Assembly (NCBI GenBank): GCA_003246895.1
Contig: QKCL01000079.1
Span: 1 to 49,568 of the forward strand
Origin: Spirochaetota bacterium
GTDB taxonomy: Bacteria > Spirochaetota > UBA4802 > UBA5550
Direction: 5' to 3'
Length of the DNA stretch: 49,568 nt
This document shows positions 38,700-47,860 of this stretch, piece after piece; position 1 is the stretch's first letter, and each line of letters opens with the position of its first letter. Both the position numbers and the translations under genes were made by a program. The notes below the pieces were generated by a model, which had not been told where the DNA came from, did no database searches, and worked only from the letters and a program-made list of their open reading frames with translations.

Positions 38700-38727
38700 A
38701 AAATTAAAGTGGAGAGTGGTAAATAAC

Positions 38728-39129
38728 ATGAGTGCTACTAGTGATCCAATTGCAGATATGCTAACTAGAGTAAGAAATTCTGTTAAGGCAGAACATTTAA
38801 AAGTAGATATTCCTTCATCAAAAATGAAAGTTGCGATAGCTAAAATATTAAAAGATGAAGGTTTTGTTAAAAACTATAAAATTATTGAAGATAATAAGCA
38901 AAAAATTCTTAGGATATATTTAAAATATGGTTCTGATAATCAGTCTGCAATTTTGAATTTAACCAGGATAAGTAAACCTGGGAGAAGAGTTTATATGCAG
39001 GCAAAAGATTTAAAGCCAGTATTAAATAATATCGGTATATGGATATTGTCTACACCAAAAGGTGTTATTACAAATAAGGCCGCTAAAAAGCTGAATGTTG
39101 GTGGCGAGATCTTATGCGAAATATCATAG
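38728..39129 (+). CDS. rpsH: 30S ribosomal protein S8
   Basis: A 133-residue protein that binds the central domain of 16S rRNA and, in E. coli, represses the spc operon. The start 'MSATSDPIADMLTRVRNS' is the family norm, so ATG 38728 is preferred over GTG 38716; GGAGAG lies eleven bases upstream. The rRNA-binding end 'LSTPKGVITNKAAKKLNVGG' is intact. Confidence 0.95.
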   Translation: MSATSDPIADMLTRVRNSVKAEHLKVDIPSSKMKVAIAKILKDEGFVKNYKIIEDNKQKILRIYLKYGSDNQSAILNLTRISKPGRRVYMQAKDLKPVLNNIGIWILSTPKGVITNKAAKKLNVGGEILCEIS

Positions 39130-39146
39130 TGGATGAGTGAGAAATT

Positions 39147-39686
39147 ATGTCTAGAATAGGAAAGAAACCAATAGAAATACCAAATGGTGTAACAGTTTCT
39201 GTAGACGGCCAAAATGTAACTGTAAAAGGCCCGCTTGGGGAAGAGAAAATTGCATTGCTTAACGGTGTTTCGGCAAAAATTGAAGAATCAAATCTGCAAG
39301 TATCGATTGCTGATTTTGATAACAAGCAACAGCGTGCTTATCATGGTCTGTTTAGATCCTTGTTGTCTAATATGGTAACAGGAGTAAGTACAGGATTTGT
39401 AAAAGAACTTGAAATAATTGGTGTTGGTTACAGGGCACAACAGCAGGGTAAGAATATACAGTTTCAGCTCGGATTTTCTCACCCTGTAATTTTTGAAGCA
39501 CCTGACGGAATAACACTAGAAGTTACTGAAGCTACGAAATTTAATGTAAAAGGTAGCGACAAACAGCAGGTTGGACAAGTAGCTGCCAATATTCGTAAAT
39601 TGAGACCACCAGAGCCATATAAAGGTAAAGGAATCAGATACAAAGACGAGTATGTAAGGAAAAAAGCAGGTAAAGCAGGTAAATAA
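39147..39686 (+). CDS. rplF: 50S ribosomal protein L6
   Basis: A 179-residue protein next to the sarcin-ricin loop. 'MSRIGKKPIEIPNGVTV' opens the first of two related domains; the second contains 'ELEIIGVGYRAQQQGK' and the rRNA-binding end 'IRKLRPPEPYKGKGIRYKDE'. Standard length. rplR begins three bases after the stop. Confidence 0.97.
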   Translation: MSRIGKKPIEIPNGVTVSVDGQNVTVKGPLGEEKIALLNGVSAKIEESNLQVSIADFDNKQQRAYHGLFRSLLSNMVTGVSTGFVKELEIIGVGYRAQQQGKNIQFQLGFSHPVIFEAPDGITLEVTEATKFNVKGSDKQQVGQVAANIRKLRPPEPYKGKGIRYKDEYVRKKAGKAGK

Positions 39687-39688
39687 CC

Positions 39689-40054
39689 ATGAATAAGTTA
39701 AAATTAAAAAAAGTAAGATTTACCAGAAAAAGATTAAGAGTAAAAAATAAACTTAAGACTGATAAAACAAAGCTAAGACTCTGTATTTCAAGATCTAATA
39801 AGAACTTTTTTGCTCAAATAATTGATGATCTTAAAGGGCATACTCTAGTATCAATGTCTACTCTTTCCAAGGATTTTCCTGAAATGAAAAATAAGGGAAA
39901 TATTGAAGCGGCAAAAGTACTTGGTAAAATAATAGCTGAAAAAGCTGTTGCTCAGGATATCAAATCTGTAGTTTTTGACAGAAATGGGTTTCTATATCAC
40001 GGCAAAATTAAAGCTTTTGCTGATTCAGCTCGCGAAAATGGTTTGGAGTTCTAG
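39689..40054 (+). CDS. rplR: 50S ribosomal protein L18
   Basis: A 121-residue 5S rRNA-binding protein. It has the basic N-terminal arm, then '[20 protein letters not shown]' and the C-terminal '[20 protein letters not shown]'. Its start lies three bases behind rplF, within AAGCAGGTAAATAACC. rpsE follows after eight bases, with AGGAG. Confidence 0.95.
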   Translation: MNKLKLKKVRFTRKRLRVKNKLKTDKTKLRLCISRSNKNFFAQIIDDLKGHTLVSMSTLSKDFPEMKNKGNIEAAKVLGKIIAEKAVAQDIKSVVFDRNGFLYHGKIKAFADSARENGLEF

Positions 40055-40062
40055 GAGTTATT

Positions 40063-40575
40063 ATGAAGATAATAAGAAAGAAAGCTAATATTGAAGGAAT
40101 AGAATTAGCAGATAAAGTTGTAATTATAAACAGGGTTGCCAAGGTTGTTAAAGGTGGTAGGAGATTTTCCTTTAATGCACTTTCTGTTGTTGGAGATGGT
40201 GATGGACATGTTGGTGTTGGTTTTGGAAAAGCAAATGAAGTACCTGATGCAATAGATAAGAGCAAAGAAGATGCAAAGAAGAATGTTTTTAAAGTAAACA
40301 TTCATAAAAATACAATACCGCACCAGGTAATCGGGCAGTTTAAATCGGCAAAAGTAATTCTTAAGCCGGCTGCTCCAGGTACAGGTATTATAGCTGGTGC
40401 TACTGTTCGTTCTGTAATTGAAAAAGCAGGTATTCATGATATCCTGACTAAATCCCAGGGATCAAGAAATCCAATCAATATAGTAAAAGCAACTCTCGAT
40501 GGACTTAAACAGTTAAGAAGTTTGCGTGAAGCTTCTGAATCTCGGGAAGTTCCAGTTTCTAAACTTTGGGAGTAA
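40063..40575 (+). CDS. rpsE: 30S ribosomal protein S5
   Basis: A 170-residue protein of the decoding-site periphery, with N-terminal dsRNA-binding-like and C-terminal S5-D2 folds. '[20 protein letters not shown]' and '[20 protein letters not shown]' are conserved, and '[21 protein letters not shown]' (split) shows the interface loop. AGGAG precedes the ATG by six bases. Confidence 0.97.
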   Translation: MKIIRKKANIEGIELADKVVIINRVAKVVKGGRRFSFNALSVVGDGDGHVGVGFGKANEVPDAIDKSKEDAKKNVFKVNIHKNTIPHQVIGQFKSAKVILKPAAPGTGIIAGATVRSVIEKAGIHDILTKSQGSRNPINIVKATLDGLKQLRSLREASESREVPVSKLWE

Positions 40576-40580
40576 TAATT

Positions 40581-40763
40581 ATGTCAAAATTAGTAGTTAA
40601 ACAGATTAAAAGTAATATCGGGATTAACCCGAATCAAAAAAAGACTCTTGTTGCGTTGGGTTTGAGAAAGATAAATTCAACAAGACAGCATGATGATAAT
40701 AAAATAATCAGAGGTATGATTAGTAAAGTATCACATCTGGTAGAAGTAAAAGAAATTAATTAA
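40581..40763 (+). CDS. rpmD: 50S ribosomal protein L30
   Basis: A 60-residue small-type L30. 'LVVKQIKSNIGINPNQKKTL' and 'ALGLRKINSTRQHDDN' match the bacterial family. ATG 40581 is five bases after the rpsE stop, with GGAG inside the end of rpsE; an in-frame TTG within rpsE is not used. rplO follows after 20 bases. Confidence 0.94.
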   Translation: MSKLVVKQIKSNIGINPNQKKTLVALGLRKINSTRQHDDNKIIRGMISKVSHLVEVKEIN

Positions 40764-40783
40764 TAAGTCTAGAGAGATCTGTA

Positions 40784-41227
40784 ATGGAAAATTATAGTAT
40801 AAAAAAACCTGATTGTATAAAAAAGAAAAAAAGAGTCGGTACCGGACCTTCAGCTGGCGGTGGAAAAACATGCGGTCGTGGTATGAACGGTCAGATGAGC
40901 AGATCGGGAAGCAAGAGAAGAGCCTGGTTTGAAGGTGGTCAGATGCCTTTACAGAGAAGAGTTCCTAAGAGGGGCTTTAATAATGTATTTAAAAAAGATT
41001 TTTATATTGTTAATATCTCTGATCTTGAGGCTTTTGGTGCTGCGGAAGTAACACCAAGTTTACTGGCTGAAAAGGGTTTAATTGGAAAATCCTGTAAATC
41101 CGTTAAGATACTTGGCAATGGTGATTTGACTAAAGCTATTAAAGTATCAGCAGATGCATTTTCTCAAAGTGCTGTTGAGAAAATAAAAAATGCTGGTGGC
41201 GAAGCTATAGTTATAAATAAAAAGTAA
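40784..41227 (+). CDS. rplO: 50S ribosomal protein L15
   Basis: A 147-residue late-assembly protein. The glycine/lysine-rich N-terminal half 'KKRVGTGPSAGGGKTCGRGM' extends into the ribosome; 'FEGGQMPLQRRVPKRGFNN' is the family signature. The C-terminal globular domain ends 'NAGGEAIVINKK'. secY starts 13 bases after the stop. Confidence 0.96.
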   Translation: MENYSIKKPDCIKKKKRVGTGPSAGGGKTCGRGMNGQMSRSGSKRRAWFEGGQMPLQRRVPKRGFNNVFKKDFYIVNISDLEAFGAAEVTPSLLAEKGLIGKSCKSVKILGNGDLTKAIKVSADAFSQSAVEKIKNAGGEAIVINKK

Positions 41228-41240
41228 TATAGGTAAATAA

Positions 41241-42581
41241 ATGTCAAGTGCCATAGCTAATATACTAAGAATACCCGACCTGAGAAACAGGATTTTTTTC
41301 ACAATTTTTATTTTGGTAGTATACAGGATAGGAGCTCATATTCCTATTCCAGGCATAAATGTTGAAGCTCTTAAAGATTACTTTAGTGAAGCTCAAAGTT
41401 CCGGGATTTTGGATTTTTTTGATCTCTTTGCCGGGGGAGCTTTAAAACGTTTTACAATTTTTGCTCTTGGAATCATGCCTTATATTTCTGCATCTATCAT
41501 AATTGATTTAATGAAGGTCGTTTTCCCCTATCTTGATGAATTGGGGAAAGAGGGACCCGAAGGTCAAAAAAAATTAAGTCAGTATACTAAATATGGTACT
41601 GTACTTTTATGTACTATCCAGGGCTTCGGTTTGACTGTATGGATGAAATCAATGAGGACCAGTACTGGAGCAACAGTTGTTCCTGCCGATGGAGGCATGT
41701 CATTCGTAATTGTAGCGGTTCTAGCCATTGTTACCGGAACAATTGTACTTATGTGGTTTGGTGAAATGGTTACAGAAAGAGGAATTGGCAATGGCATTTC
41801 ACTAATAATAATGGCGGGTATTGTTGTTCGTATGCCGCAGGCATTTACAGAGACTGTAAAAAAGATAAGAGATACCAATGAGCCTATAGTTGGAATAATT
41901 TTAATTGGTATATTTTTCCTTGTCGTTGCCTCTTCAATCCTGCTGACACTTGGCACAAGGCGTGTTCCTGTTCAATACGGAAAGAAAACTGTTGGTACTT
42001 CTCAGACACAGCGTACTAGCCAGTTTATTCCAATTAAAGTTAATGCTGCTGGTGTTATCCCTATAATTTTTGCTTCAGCTATAATTGTATTTCCTTCGCA
42101 AATGATTAGAATGATAGGTTCCAGTTCTAATGTGTTGTTGAATAAATTCCAGTATTGGCTTTCTCCAGGACAGATTCCTTATATTGTAGTATATACTGCA
42201 CTTGTTATATTCTTTTGTTTCTTTTATACCGCACTGAGGTTTAATCCAAATGAGATTTCAGACAATTTGAAGAAGTATGGTGGGTTTATTCCAGGTATCC
42301 GTCCCGGGCAGAATACTACTGAATATTTATCGGGAGTATTGAATAAACTGACATTGTGGGGATCCATTTTCCTGGCTCTTATTTCAATTGTTCCGGATTT
42401 TATTGTAAGAATATGGCCAGAACAGGTGCCTATGCAAATGGCCTATCTTTTTGGAGGAACTTCACTACTTATCATTGTTGGAGTTGCTTTGGATACTCTT
42501 AAGCAAATAGAATCACAGCTTTTGATGAGACATTATGATGGCTTTTTGGGTACTAAGAAAAAACTGCAATCAAGATTTTAA
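41241..42581 (+). CDS. secY: Preprotein translocase subunit SecY
   Basis: A 446-residue inner-membrane channel with ten predicted helices. The N-terminal '[20 protein letters not shown]' starts helix 1, the plug follows near residues 45-65 ('[20 protein letters not shown]'), and C-terminal '[15 protein letters not shown]' is the loop contacting ribosome and SecA. AGGTAAATAA precedes the ATG. It works with SecE, encoded at 16168-16362. infA follows 16 bases later; adk and map, often placed here, are missing. Confidence 0.96.
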   Translation: MSSAIANILRIPDLRNRIFFTIFILVVYRIGAHIPIPGINVEALKDYFSEAQSSGILDFFDLFAGGALKRFTIFALGIMPYISASIIIDLMKVVFPYLDELGKEGPEGQKKLSQYTKYGTVLLCTIQGFGLTVWMKSMRTSTGATVVPADGGMSFVIVAVLAIVTGTIVLMWFGEMVTERGIGNGISLIIMAGIVVRMPQAFTETVKKIRDTNEPIVGIILIGIFFLVVASSILLTLGTRRVPVQYGKKTVGTSQTQRTSQFIPIKVNAAGVIPIIFASAIIVFPSQMIRMIGSSSNVLLNKFQYWLSPGQIPYIVVYTALVIFFCFFYTALRFNPNEISDNLKKYGGFIPGIRPGQNTTEYLSGVLNKLTLWGSIFLALISIVPDFIVRIWPEQVPMQMAYLFGGTSLLIIVGVALDTLKQIESQLLMRHYDGFLGTKKKLQSRF

Positions 42582-42597
42582 TTTAAGTGAGAAAAGA

Positions 42598-42816
42598 ATG
42601 GCAAAAGAAGAACCTATTGAAGTAGAAGGAGTTGTTATTGAGCCTTTACCCAATGCAATGTTTAGAGTAAAGCTTGATAATGATCATATAGTTTTGGCTC
42701 ATATTTCTGGAAAAATGAGAATGCATTACATTCGAATTCTACCTGGAGATAAGGTAACAGTGGAGCTCTCACCGTATGATTTAAATAGAGGAAGAATCAC
42801 ATATAGATCAAAATGA
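42598..42816 (+). CDS. infA: Translation initiation factor IF-1
   Basis: A 72-residue OB-fold protein that occupies the ribosomal A site during initiation. '[19 protein letters not shown]' and '[20 protein letters not shown]' and '[13 protein letters not shown]' are canonical. The start is ATG 42598, 16 bases after secY; a longer frame beginning inside secY is discounted. GTGAG is close in front of the ATG. Confidence 0.96.
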   Translation: MAKEEPIEVEGVVIEPLPNAMFRVKLDNDHIVLAHISGKMRMHYIRILPGDKVTVELSPYDLNRGRITYRSK

Positions 42817-42893
42817 TAAAAAAAAATTTCAGATTGACAATATAGCAATGTTAACGATATATGGCTATTTGATTGAGTAAGAGGTATTGATAA

Positions 42894-43031
42894 ATGAAAG
42901 TACGTGTATCTGTAAAAAAAATGTGCAGTGAATGCAAGGTTATTAAAAGACATGGTGTTGTTAGAGTAATTTGCAGTAGCAACCCAAGACATAAACAAAG
43001 ACAAAAAATAAGAACTGTAAAAAAACACTAA
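42894..43031 (+). CDS. rpmJ: 50S ribosomal protein L36
   Basis: A 45-residue zinc-ribbon protein, too short for most gene calls. '[19 protein letters not shown]' opens it; the zinc ligands are C11, C14, C27 and H33. The protein runs about seven residues past the usual end after 'KHKQRQ' (a tail ending 'RTVKKH'). AAGAGG lies about ten bases upstream of the ATG. Placed, as usual, between infA and rpsM. Confidence 0.95.
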   Translation: MKVRVSVKKMCSECKVIKRHGVVRVICSSNPRHKQRQKIRTVKKH

Positions 43032-43055
43032 TTATTTATAGTATAAGAGGACTTT

Positions 43056-43430
43056 ATGGCAAGGATAGCAGGGGTTGACTTACCCACTAATAAGCGAGTT
43101 GAAGTAGCACTTACCTATATTTTCGGTATAGGATTAACAACATCTAAAAAGGCACTTAATGATTGCGGGATAAGCCCGGACATAAGAGTTAAAGATCTTA
43201 GTGAAGATGAAGTTGGAAAAATTCGAAATTATATTGAACAAAATTTGAAAGTAGAGGGTGATCTCCGAACTGAGATTGCCATGAATATAAAACGATTGAT
43301 GGACATTGGTTGCTATAGAGGCATCAGGCATCGTAGAGGGTTGCCAGTACGCGGACAGAATACCAAGAATAATGCCAAAACAAGAAAAGGCAACCGTAGA
43401 GTTTCTATCGGCGGAAAGAAAAAGAAATAA
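43056..43430 (+). CDS. rpsM: 30S ribosomal protein S13
   Basis: A 124-residue head protein that forms bridges to the 50S subunit and contacts P-site tRNA. '[20 protein letters not shown]' begins the protein; '[20 protein letters not shown]' and the basic tail reach the tRNA. AGAGGA precedes the ATG. rpsK starts 12 bases after the stop. Confidence 0.97.
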   Translation: MARIAGVDLPTNKRVEVALTYIFGIGLTTSKKALNDCGISPDIRVKDLSEDEVGKIRNYIEQNLKVEGDLRTEIAMNIKRLMDIGCYRGIRHRRGLPVRGQNTKNNAKTRKGNRRVSIGGKKKK

Positions 43431-43442
43431 GAGGTAACCTAA

Positions 43443-43829
43443 GTGAAACAGAAGAAAGGCAAAAAAAGGGAAAAGAAAAATATCCCTGTGGGTAAAGCAT
43501 TTATTCAAGCAACATATAACAATACAATCGTTACATTAACTGATATGCAAGGGAATGTTATATCATGGGCAACTGCCGGTGGGGAAGGATTTAAAGGTTC
43601 GAGAAAATCAACTCCCTATGCTGCTCAGATGGCTGCCAAGACAGCTGCAGATAATGCTAAGGAAATCGCAGGACTTCAGACTATTGAAGTATATGTCAAA
43701 GGACCTGGAATTGGACGTGAGGCGGCGGTAAGGTCATTGTTTCAGAATGGTCTTAATATAACTAAAATTAAAGATGTTACACCTGTTCCTCATAATGGAT
43801 GTAGACCTAAAAAACGTAGAAGAGTATAA
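43443..43829 (+). CDS. rpsK: 30S ribosomal protein S11
   Basis: A 128-residue platform protein near the E-site mRNA. The lysine-rich start is followed by '[20 protein letters not shown]' and '[20 protein letters not shown]'; it ends '[16 protein letters not shown]' as usual. Translation begins at GTG 43443 behind GAGGTAAC. Standard length. Confidence 0.96.
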   Translation: MKQKKGKKREKKNIPVGKAFIQATYNNTIVTLTDMQGNVISWATAGGEGFKGSRKSTPYAAQMAAKTAADNAKEIAGLQTIEVYVKGPGIGREAAVRSLFQNGLNITKIKDVTPVPHNGCRPKKRRRV

Positions 43830-43843
43830 CGGAGTATTTTATA

Positions 43844-44476
43844 ATGGCAAAATATACTGGACCAAAATGTAAACTATGTAGAAGAGAAATGACACCTCTT
43901 ATGCTCAAGGGGCAGAGATGTCTTACTGATAAATGTCCTTTAAAGGGAAATAAAAAATATCCTCCAGGACCTCCTAAGAAAAGAAGAGCCAAGATGTCTG
44001 ATTATGCGGTACAGCTGAGAGAGAAACAAAAGATTAAAAGAACATACGGACTTCTTGAAAAGCAGTTTAGAATTAATTTTCATCACGCAAACAGTATGGC
44101 TGGTGTAACTGGTGATAATATGATATCTCAGCTTGAAAGACGTCTGGATAATGTTGTTTATAGAATGGGATTTGCTTCTTCAAGGTCTCAAGCTAGACAA
44201 TTAATACAGCATAAACACATTATGCTTAATGATCGTGTTGTTGATATTCCTTCAATAATTGTTCGTGAAGGAAATGAAATAAAAGTAAGAGATTACTTCA
44301 AGGAAAATATTATTCTTGAAGAATCGATAAAACTTTCAAAGGCTATTGCTTCAAAACCGGAATGGGTTGATGTTGATTATGAAGTCAAAGCTGGAAAAAT
44401 TACAAGAATTCCTGTTAGAGCTGATGTAAAAGACAGCTTTAATGAACAACTCGTTGTTGAGCTGTATTCTAAGTAA
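43844..44476 (+). CDS. rpsD: 30S ribosomal protein S4
   Basis: A 210-residue primary assembly protein of the 30S body. The N-terminal domain has an intact zinc motif, C9-x2-C12 and C26-x4-C31. The S4 RNA-binding domain contains 'RLDNVVYRMGFASSRSQARQ' and 'QHKHIMLNDRVVDIPS'. In E. coli S4 represses the alpha operon. It is followed by rpoA after 43 bases. Confidence 0.97.
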   Translation: MAKYTGPKCKLCRREMTPLMLKGQRCLTDKCPLKGNKKYPPGPPKKRRAKMSDYAVQLREKQKIKRTYGLLEKQFRINFHHANSMAGVTGDNMISQLERRLDNVVYRMGFASSRSQARQLIQHKHIMLNDRVVDIPSIIVREGNEIKVRDYFKENIILEESIKLSKAIASKPEWVDVDYEVKAGKITRIPVRADVKDSFNEQLVVELYSK

Positions 44477-44519
44477 TTTTAATTTTTATAGCCGTTATTT
44501 ATAAATTTTGGAGGTAAAG

Positions 44520-45485
44520 ATGGCCCCTAAAAATCTTCTAAAGGGCTTTAAACGACCTAATAAAATAGTCTTTGAGCATGATGAATTGAAGCCTGATTAT
44601 GGTAGATTCATTGCTGAACCTTTTGAAAAAGGATATGGACTTACTGTTGGAAATGCATTGAGACGTGTCCTCCTTTCATCAATTGAAGGTGCAGCAATCA
44701 CAGCTATAAAAATTGAGGGAGTTCCTCATGAATTTTCAACTATTGAAGGTGTTTATGAGGATGTTACACGGATAATTCTGAATCTTAAAAAGCTAAGGTT
44801 CAGATATGAGGGTGAGATCCCAAAGGTTCTGCATATCAAGAAAAGCGGTGCCGGAGAATTGACAGGTGCTGATTTTAATATAGATCCTGATGTACAGGTA
44901 ATGAATATGGATCTAAAGATTGCAACTCTTAATGATTCATGTAATCTTGATATGGAAGTACAGGTTGAGAGAGGAAGAGGGTATATCCCGGCAGAAATGA
45001 ATAAATTGAATATGGAGTCAGTAGGAGTTATTCCAATTGATTCTATTTTTTCACCTATTCAAAAAGTAAATGTAAAAGTTGAAGATACTCGGGTCGCGCA
45101 AAGAACCGATTATGATAAGCTTATTCTTGATATATGGACTGACGGTTCTATTTCGCCTGATGATGCTCTTGCCTACGCGGCAAAAATAATAAAAGATCAT
45201 ATGTCCATTTTTATTAATTTTGAGGAAGAGCTTGAGGAAGAAGTAGAAGTTGTCGATGAAGGACTTGAAAAAATGAAAGTCCTTCTTGCGAAGTCTATTG
45301 ATGAAATTGAGCTGTCTGTAAGAGCATACAATACTCTTAAAAATCAGGATGTATCAATTCTCGAAGAGCTTGTTAGAAAGACAGAGGATGAAATAAGGAA
45401 ATCCAAACATTTCAGCGATGTTGTTTTAACTGAGATAAAAACTAAACTAGAGGCTTATCATTTAAGCCTCGGATTAAAGGATTAA
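44520..45485 (+). CDS. rpoA: DNA-directed RNA polymerase subunit alpha
   Basis: A 321-residue subunit. The N-terminal domain (about 1-225) dimerises and binds beta/beta'; it contains 'PFEKGYGLTVGNALRRVLLS' and 'GVYEDVTRIILNLKKL'. The C-terminal domain (about 245-315) contacts UP elements and activators, with 'SVRAYNTLKNQDVSILEELV' matching its helix pattern. GGAGG lies five bases before ATG 44520, so the TTG at 44508 is not used. Confidence 0.97.
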   Translation: MAPKNLLKGFKRPNKIVFEHDELKPDYGRFIAEPFEKGYGLTVGNALRRVLLSSIEGAAITAIKIEGVPHEFSTIEGVYEDVTRIILNLKKLRFRYEGEIPKVLHIKKSGAGELTGADFNIDPDVQVMNMDLKIATLNDSCNLDMEVQVERGRGYIPAEMNKLNMESVGVIPIDSIFSPIQKVNVKVEDTRVAQRTDYDKLILDIWTDGSISPDDALAYAAKIIKDHMSIFINFEEELEEEVEVVDEGLEKMKVLLAKSIDEIELSVRAYNTLKNQDVSILEELVRKTEDEIRKSKHFSDVVLTEIKTKLEAYHLSLGLKD

Positions 45486-45501
45486 ACGGGGTTTTTTAAA
45501 G

Positions 45502-45888
45502 ATGAGACACAGAAATAGCGTAAGACAACTTGGAAGAACATATTCTCATAGAAAGGCTATGTTCAATAATATGGTAACATCTTTTTTTGAGCATGAAAAA
45601 ATTGTTACAACAAAACAGAAATGTAAAGAACTTAAGAAAATTTCTGAAAAACTTATTACTCGAGCAAAGAAAAGTAATGAGACTGAAGTAAAAGAATCAC
45701 AGCTTCATAATAAAAGAGAAGTTTTAAAGGTTATTAAAGACCGTGATGTTATGACAAAATTATTTAATGATATTGCACCAAGATTCAAGGATAGAAATGG
45801 TGGATATACTCGTATATATCTTCTGGGACAGAGACCAGGCGATGCTGCTGAAATGGCTGTTATCGAACTTGTTGAAAGGAAGAAATAG
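45502..45888 (+). CDS. rplQ: 50S ribosomal protein L17
   Basis: A 128-residue tunnel-exit protein and last gene of the alpha operon. 'MRHRNSVRQLGRTYSHRKAM' and 'NNMVTSFFEHEKIVTTKQKC' are clear family signatures; the C terminus has 'GGYTRIYLLGQRPGDAAEMA'. It is 16 bases behind rpoA. A strong hairpin follows. Confidence 0.97.
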   Translation: MRHRNSVRQLGRTYSHRKAMFNNMVTSFFEHEKIVTTKQKCKELKKISEKLITRAKKSNETEVKESQLHNKREVLKVIKDRDVMTKLFNDIAPRFKDRNGGYTRIYLLGQRPGDAAEMAVIELVERKK

Positions 45889-45911
45889 TTTTAAAATTAC
45901 ATTTCATTTTT

Positions 45912-45955
45912 ATATAAAACAAAACCCGCATGGATATGCGGGTTTTGTTTTATAT
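45912..45955. terminator. Bidirectional terminator at the end of the ribosomal cluster
   Basis: A perfect 20-bp stem with a GGAT loop, GC-rich core CCCGCAT/ATGCGGG and A/T-rich arms that give a T run in both directions. It lies 24 bases after rplQ and 20 bases before the end of the convergent gene. Confidence 0.92.
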
Positions 45956-45974
45956 AGTTTATATTGACTTACTT

Positions 45975-46850
45975 TTAATTTTTAGCAAGCGCCTTTTTCC
46001 TTCTTTCTTCTTCTATCTCCATAAGTAGCTTCCTGTTGTCAATTGCATCGACCTTGTATTTTTCGGGGATTCTATCATCGAAAATAGGAGTTATCTGAGA
46101 CACAGTAATGTTATATTTCTCCAAAATAAGACCAGTGTTGTGGTAGTTGCTGATTCTGTAAATTTCAATGCCGCTTTCTTTGGCAATTCTGCATAATTTT
46201 ATAGCATTAAGATATTTATCAATAATATAGTTAATCCCGAAGGTTTTAATTCTTTTTTTGTTTTTAAGGTACGGTATAACTGAATCATTCATCTGAGCTT
46301 TGGCCATGCTGAGGTGGTAGTATCCATTCTTTAAATATCTTTCGATAGTCTCTGCATCCTTGAAGTAATGAAAGTCTTTAGCCTGGAAATCTTTTGTGTA
46401 GGGCTTTACATCTTTAAGTGGATTGAATGGTTTCTTGAAGTATAGATTATATGAGTTGTTTTTTCCAAAGTTTATAAAAACATCGAGCGATTTGTTTTCA
46501 ATAGATGATGTTTTCAGCAGTTCTGTGGTGCGGGAGATATAATTATTTGCCACTTCTTCCAATAGATTCATTAAATCAATTTTTATATTATAGAATTTCG
46601 CTGTGGAAGAGTCATAATCTCTTGAATAATGTATATGACAGGCATCTTCAAATTTTTTCAGTATTTCGTCATATTTTTTTTCATAATCAGCATTCTTGAA
46701 ATTTCGGATCATAGTTTTCATGTCTCGAATTGTCTCTGTGGTAAACCTGTAGTTCTTGCTCGAAAGTTCTGCTACTGAAATTGAATACAGATTACCTTTA
46801 GTGGTAACCGTGAATAACAGCATCAATATAAAAGATATTATTCTTTTCAT
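45975..46850 (-). CDS. Secreted protein of unknown function
   Basis: A 291-residue protein that I do not recognise. It has a signal peptide: 'MKRII', then a hydrophobic run to about residue 18, with likely cleavage near residues 20-26, so it should be exported to the periplasm; there is no lipobox Cys. The mature part is rich in Lys, Asn, Tyr and charged residues, mostly helical in look, with a long segment around residues 40-105, and ends in a highly charged helix 'EIEEERRKKALAKN'. AAGGA precedes the ATG. It is single, convergent with the ribosomal cluster and divergent from the next gene. Confidence 0.75.
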   Translation of the reverse strand: MKRIISFILMLLFTVTTKGNLYSISVAELSSKNYRFTTETIRDMKTMIRNFKNADYEKKYDEILKKFEDACHIHYSRDYDSSTAKFYNIKIDLMNLLEEVANNYISRTTELLKTSSIENKSLDVFINFGKNNSYNLYFKKPFNPLKDVKPYTKDFQAKDFHYFKDAETIERYLKNGYYHLSMAKAQMNDSVIPYLKNKKRIKTFGINYIIDKYLNAIKLCRIAKESGIEIYRISNYHNTGLILEKYNITVSQITPIFDDRIPEKYKVDAIDNRKLLMEIEEERRKKALAKN

Positions 46851-47002
46851 TATATTATTCCTTTTTCTTTATATAATACCATATTTATTTTCGGCATTGA
46901 TCTGTTCGAACTTTAAAACACAGATTGATGTTAAAAATAAAATATAATTGAAAAAAAAGCCATAAATTAAATAATATACAATATGATTTTATGGAGTATG
47001 TG

Positions 47003-47860
47003 ATGGAAAACAAGAAGATTACATTCAGACAAAAGAATCCGCTAACCTGTCCCGTTTGCAGACATCAGTTTTATCGTGAGGAGATGTTCACTGGAGGGGG
47101 GCGTTTGATTGCTGACAGACTCACTGATGAGTTAAGGAGGGAATATAAGGAGAGTAAGAAGTATGGGAAGATATACCCTCTTGTATATTTACTCAACGTA
47201 TGTCCATCATGTCTTTATACTTCATATCCAAAGGATTTTGAAAACCTCAAGGATCCTGAAATAATTAAATTGCAGACTTCAAAAGCTGCAAGATCAGGAG
47301 CAATAGAAAAATTTTTTGGGGTTCTTGATTTTTCCAATGATAGAAATCTTGAACTAGGAGCCGCATCGTACATGCTGGCTGTAGATTGTTATAATTCAAG
47401 AGAGAAATATGCTGCTCCTACCTTTAAAAAGGCGGTTTCTTCTTTAAGAGGTGCATGGCTTTTTAATGATTTGTCTAAAGAATATCCTGAAAAAAATTAC
47501 AAGAAGATCTCTCTGTTTTTCTATAAGAAGGCCTATGAGTATTATCTCAGATTGCTGGATGTCCTTCAAAGCGGGGCAGAGCCGGCTGATGCTGCAGGGA
47601 ATATGGGGCCTGATGCTGATAAAAACTGGGGATATGAAGGGATTCTTTATGTTTCTGCAATCCTCACTGTTAAATTTGGCGCAAGAGAGAAGGATGTTAA
47701 CAAAAAAATTGAAAATTTTAATACCAGCAAAAAGTATTTAAGCAGATTGTTCGGTATTGGAAAATCTTCAAAATCTACCCCCAGCGATCTATTGGAAAAA
47801 ACGAGGATTCTGTATGATAAGATCAATGAACTGCTTAAAGAGTGGGAAGATGCTGTCTGA
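47003..47860 (+). CDS. DUF2225 family protein
   Basis: A 285-residue protein resembling DUF2225, known from spirochaetes and Firmicutes, with no established function. The N-terminal part has two cysteine pairs, C16-PV-C19 and C67-PS-C70, probably one zinc ribbon. The rest is helical with TPR-like character ('AASYMLAVDCYNSR', 'KKAYEYYLRLLDVL'). No signal peptide, so cytosolic. ATG 47003 is preferred to ATG 46991 because GGAG is six bases upstream of it. Its TGA stop overlaps the truA start by one base. Confidence 0.85.
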   Translation: MENKKITFRQKNPLTCPVCRHQFYREEMFTGGGRLIADRLTDELRREYKESKKYGKIYPLVYLLNVCPSCLYTSYPKDFENLKDPEIIKLQTSKAARSGAIEKFFGVLDFSNDRNLELGAASYMLAVDCYNSREKYAAPTFKKAVSSLRGAWLFNDLSKEYPEKNYKKISLFFYKKAYEYYLRLLDVLQSGAEPADAAGNMGPDADKNWGYEGILYVSAILTVKFGAREKDVNKKIENFNTSKKYLSRLFGIGKSSKSTPSDLLEKTRILYDKINELLKEWEDAV

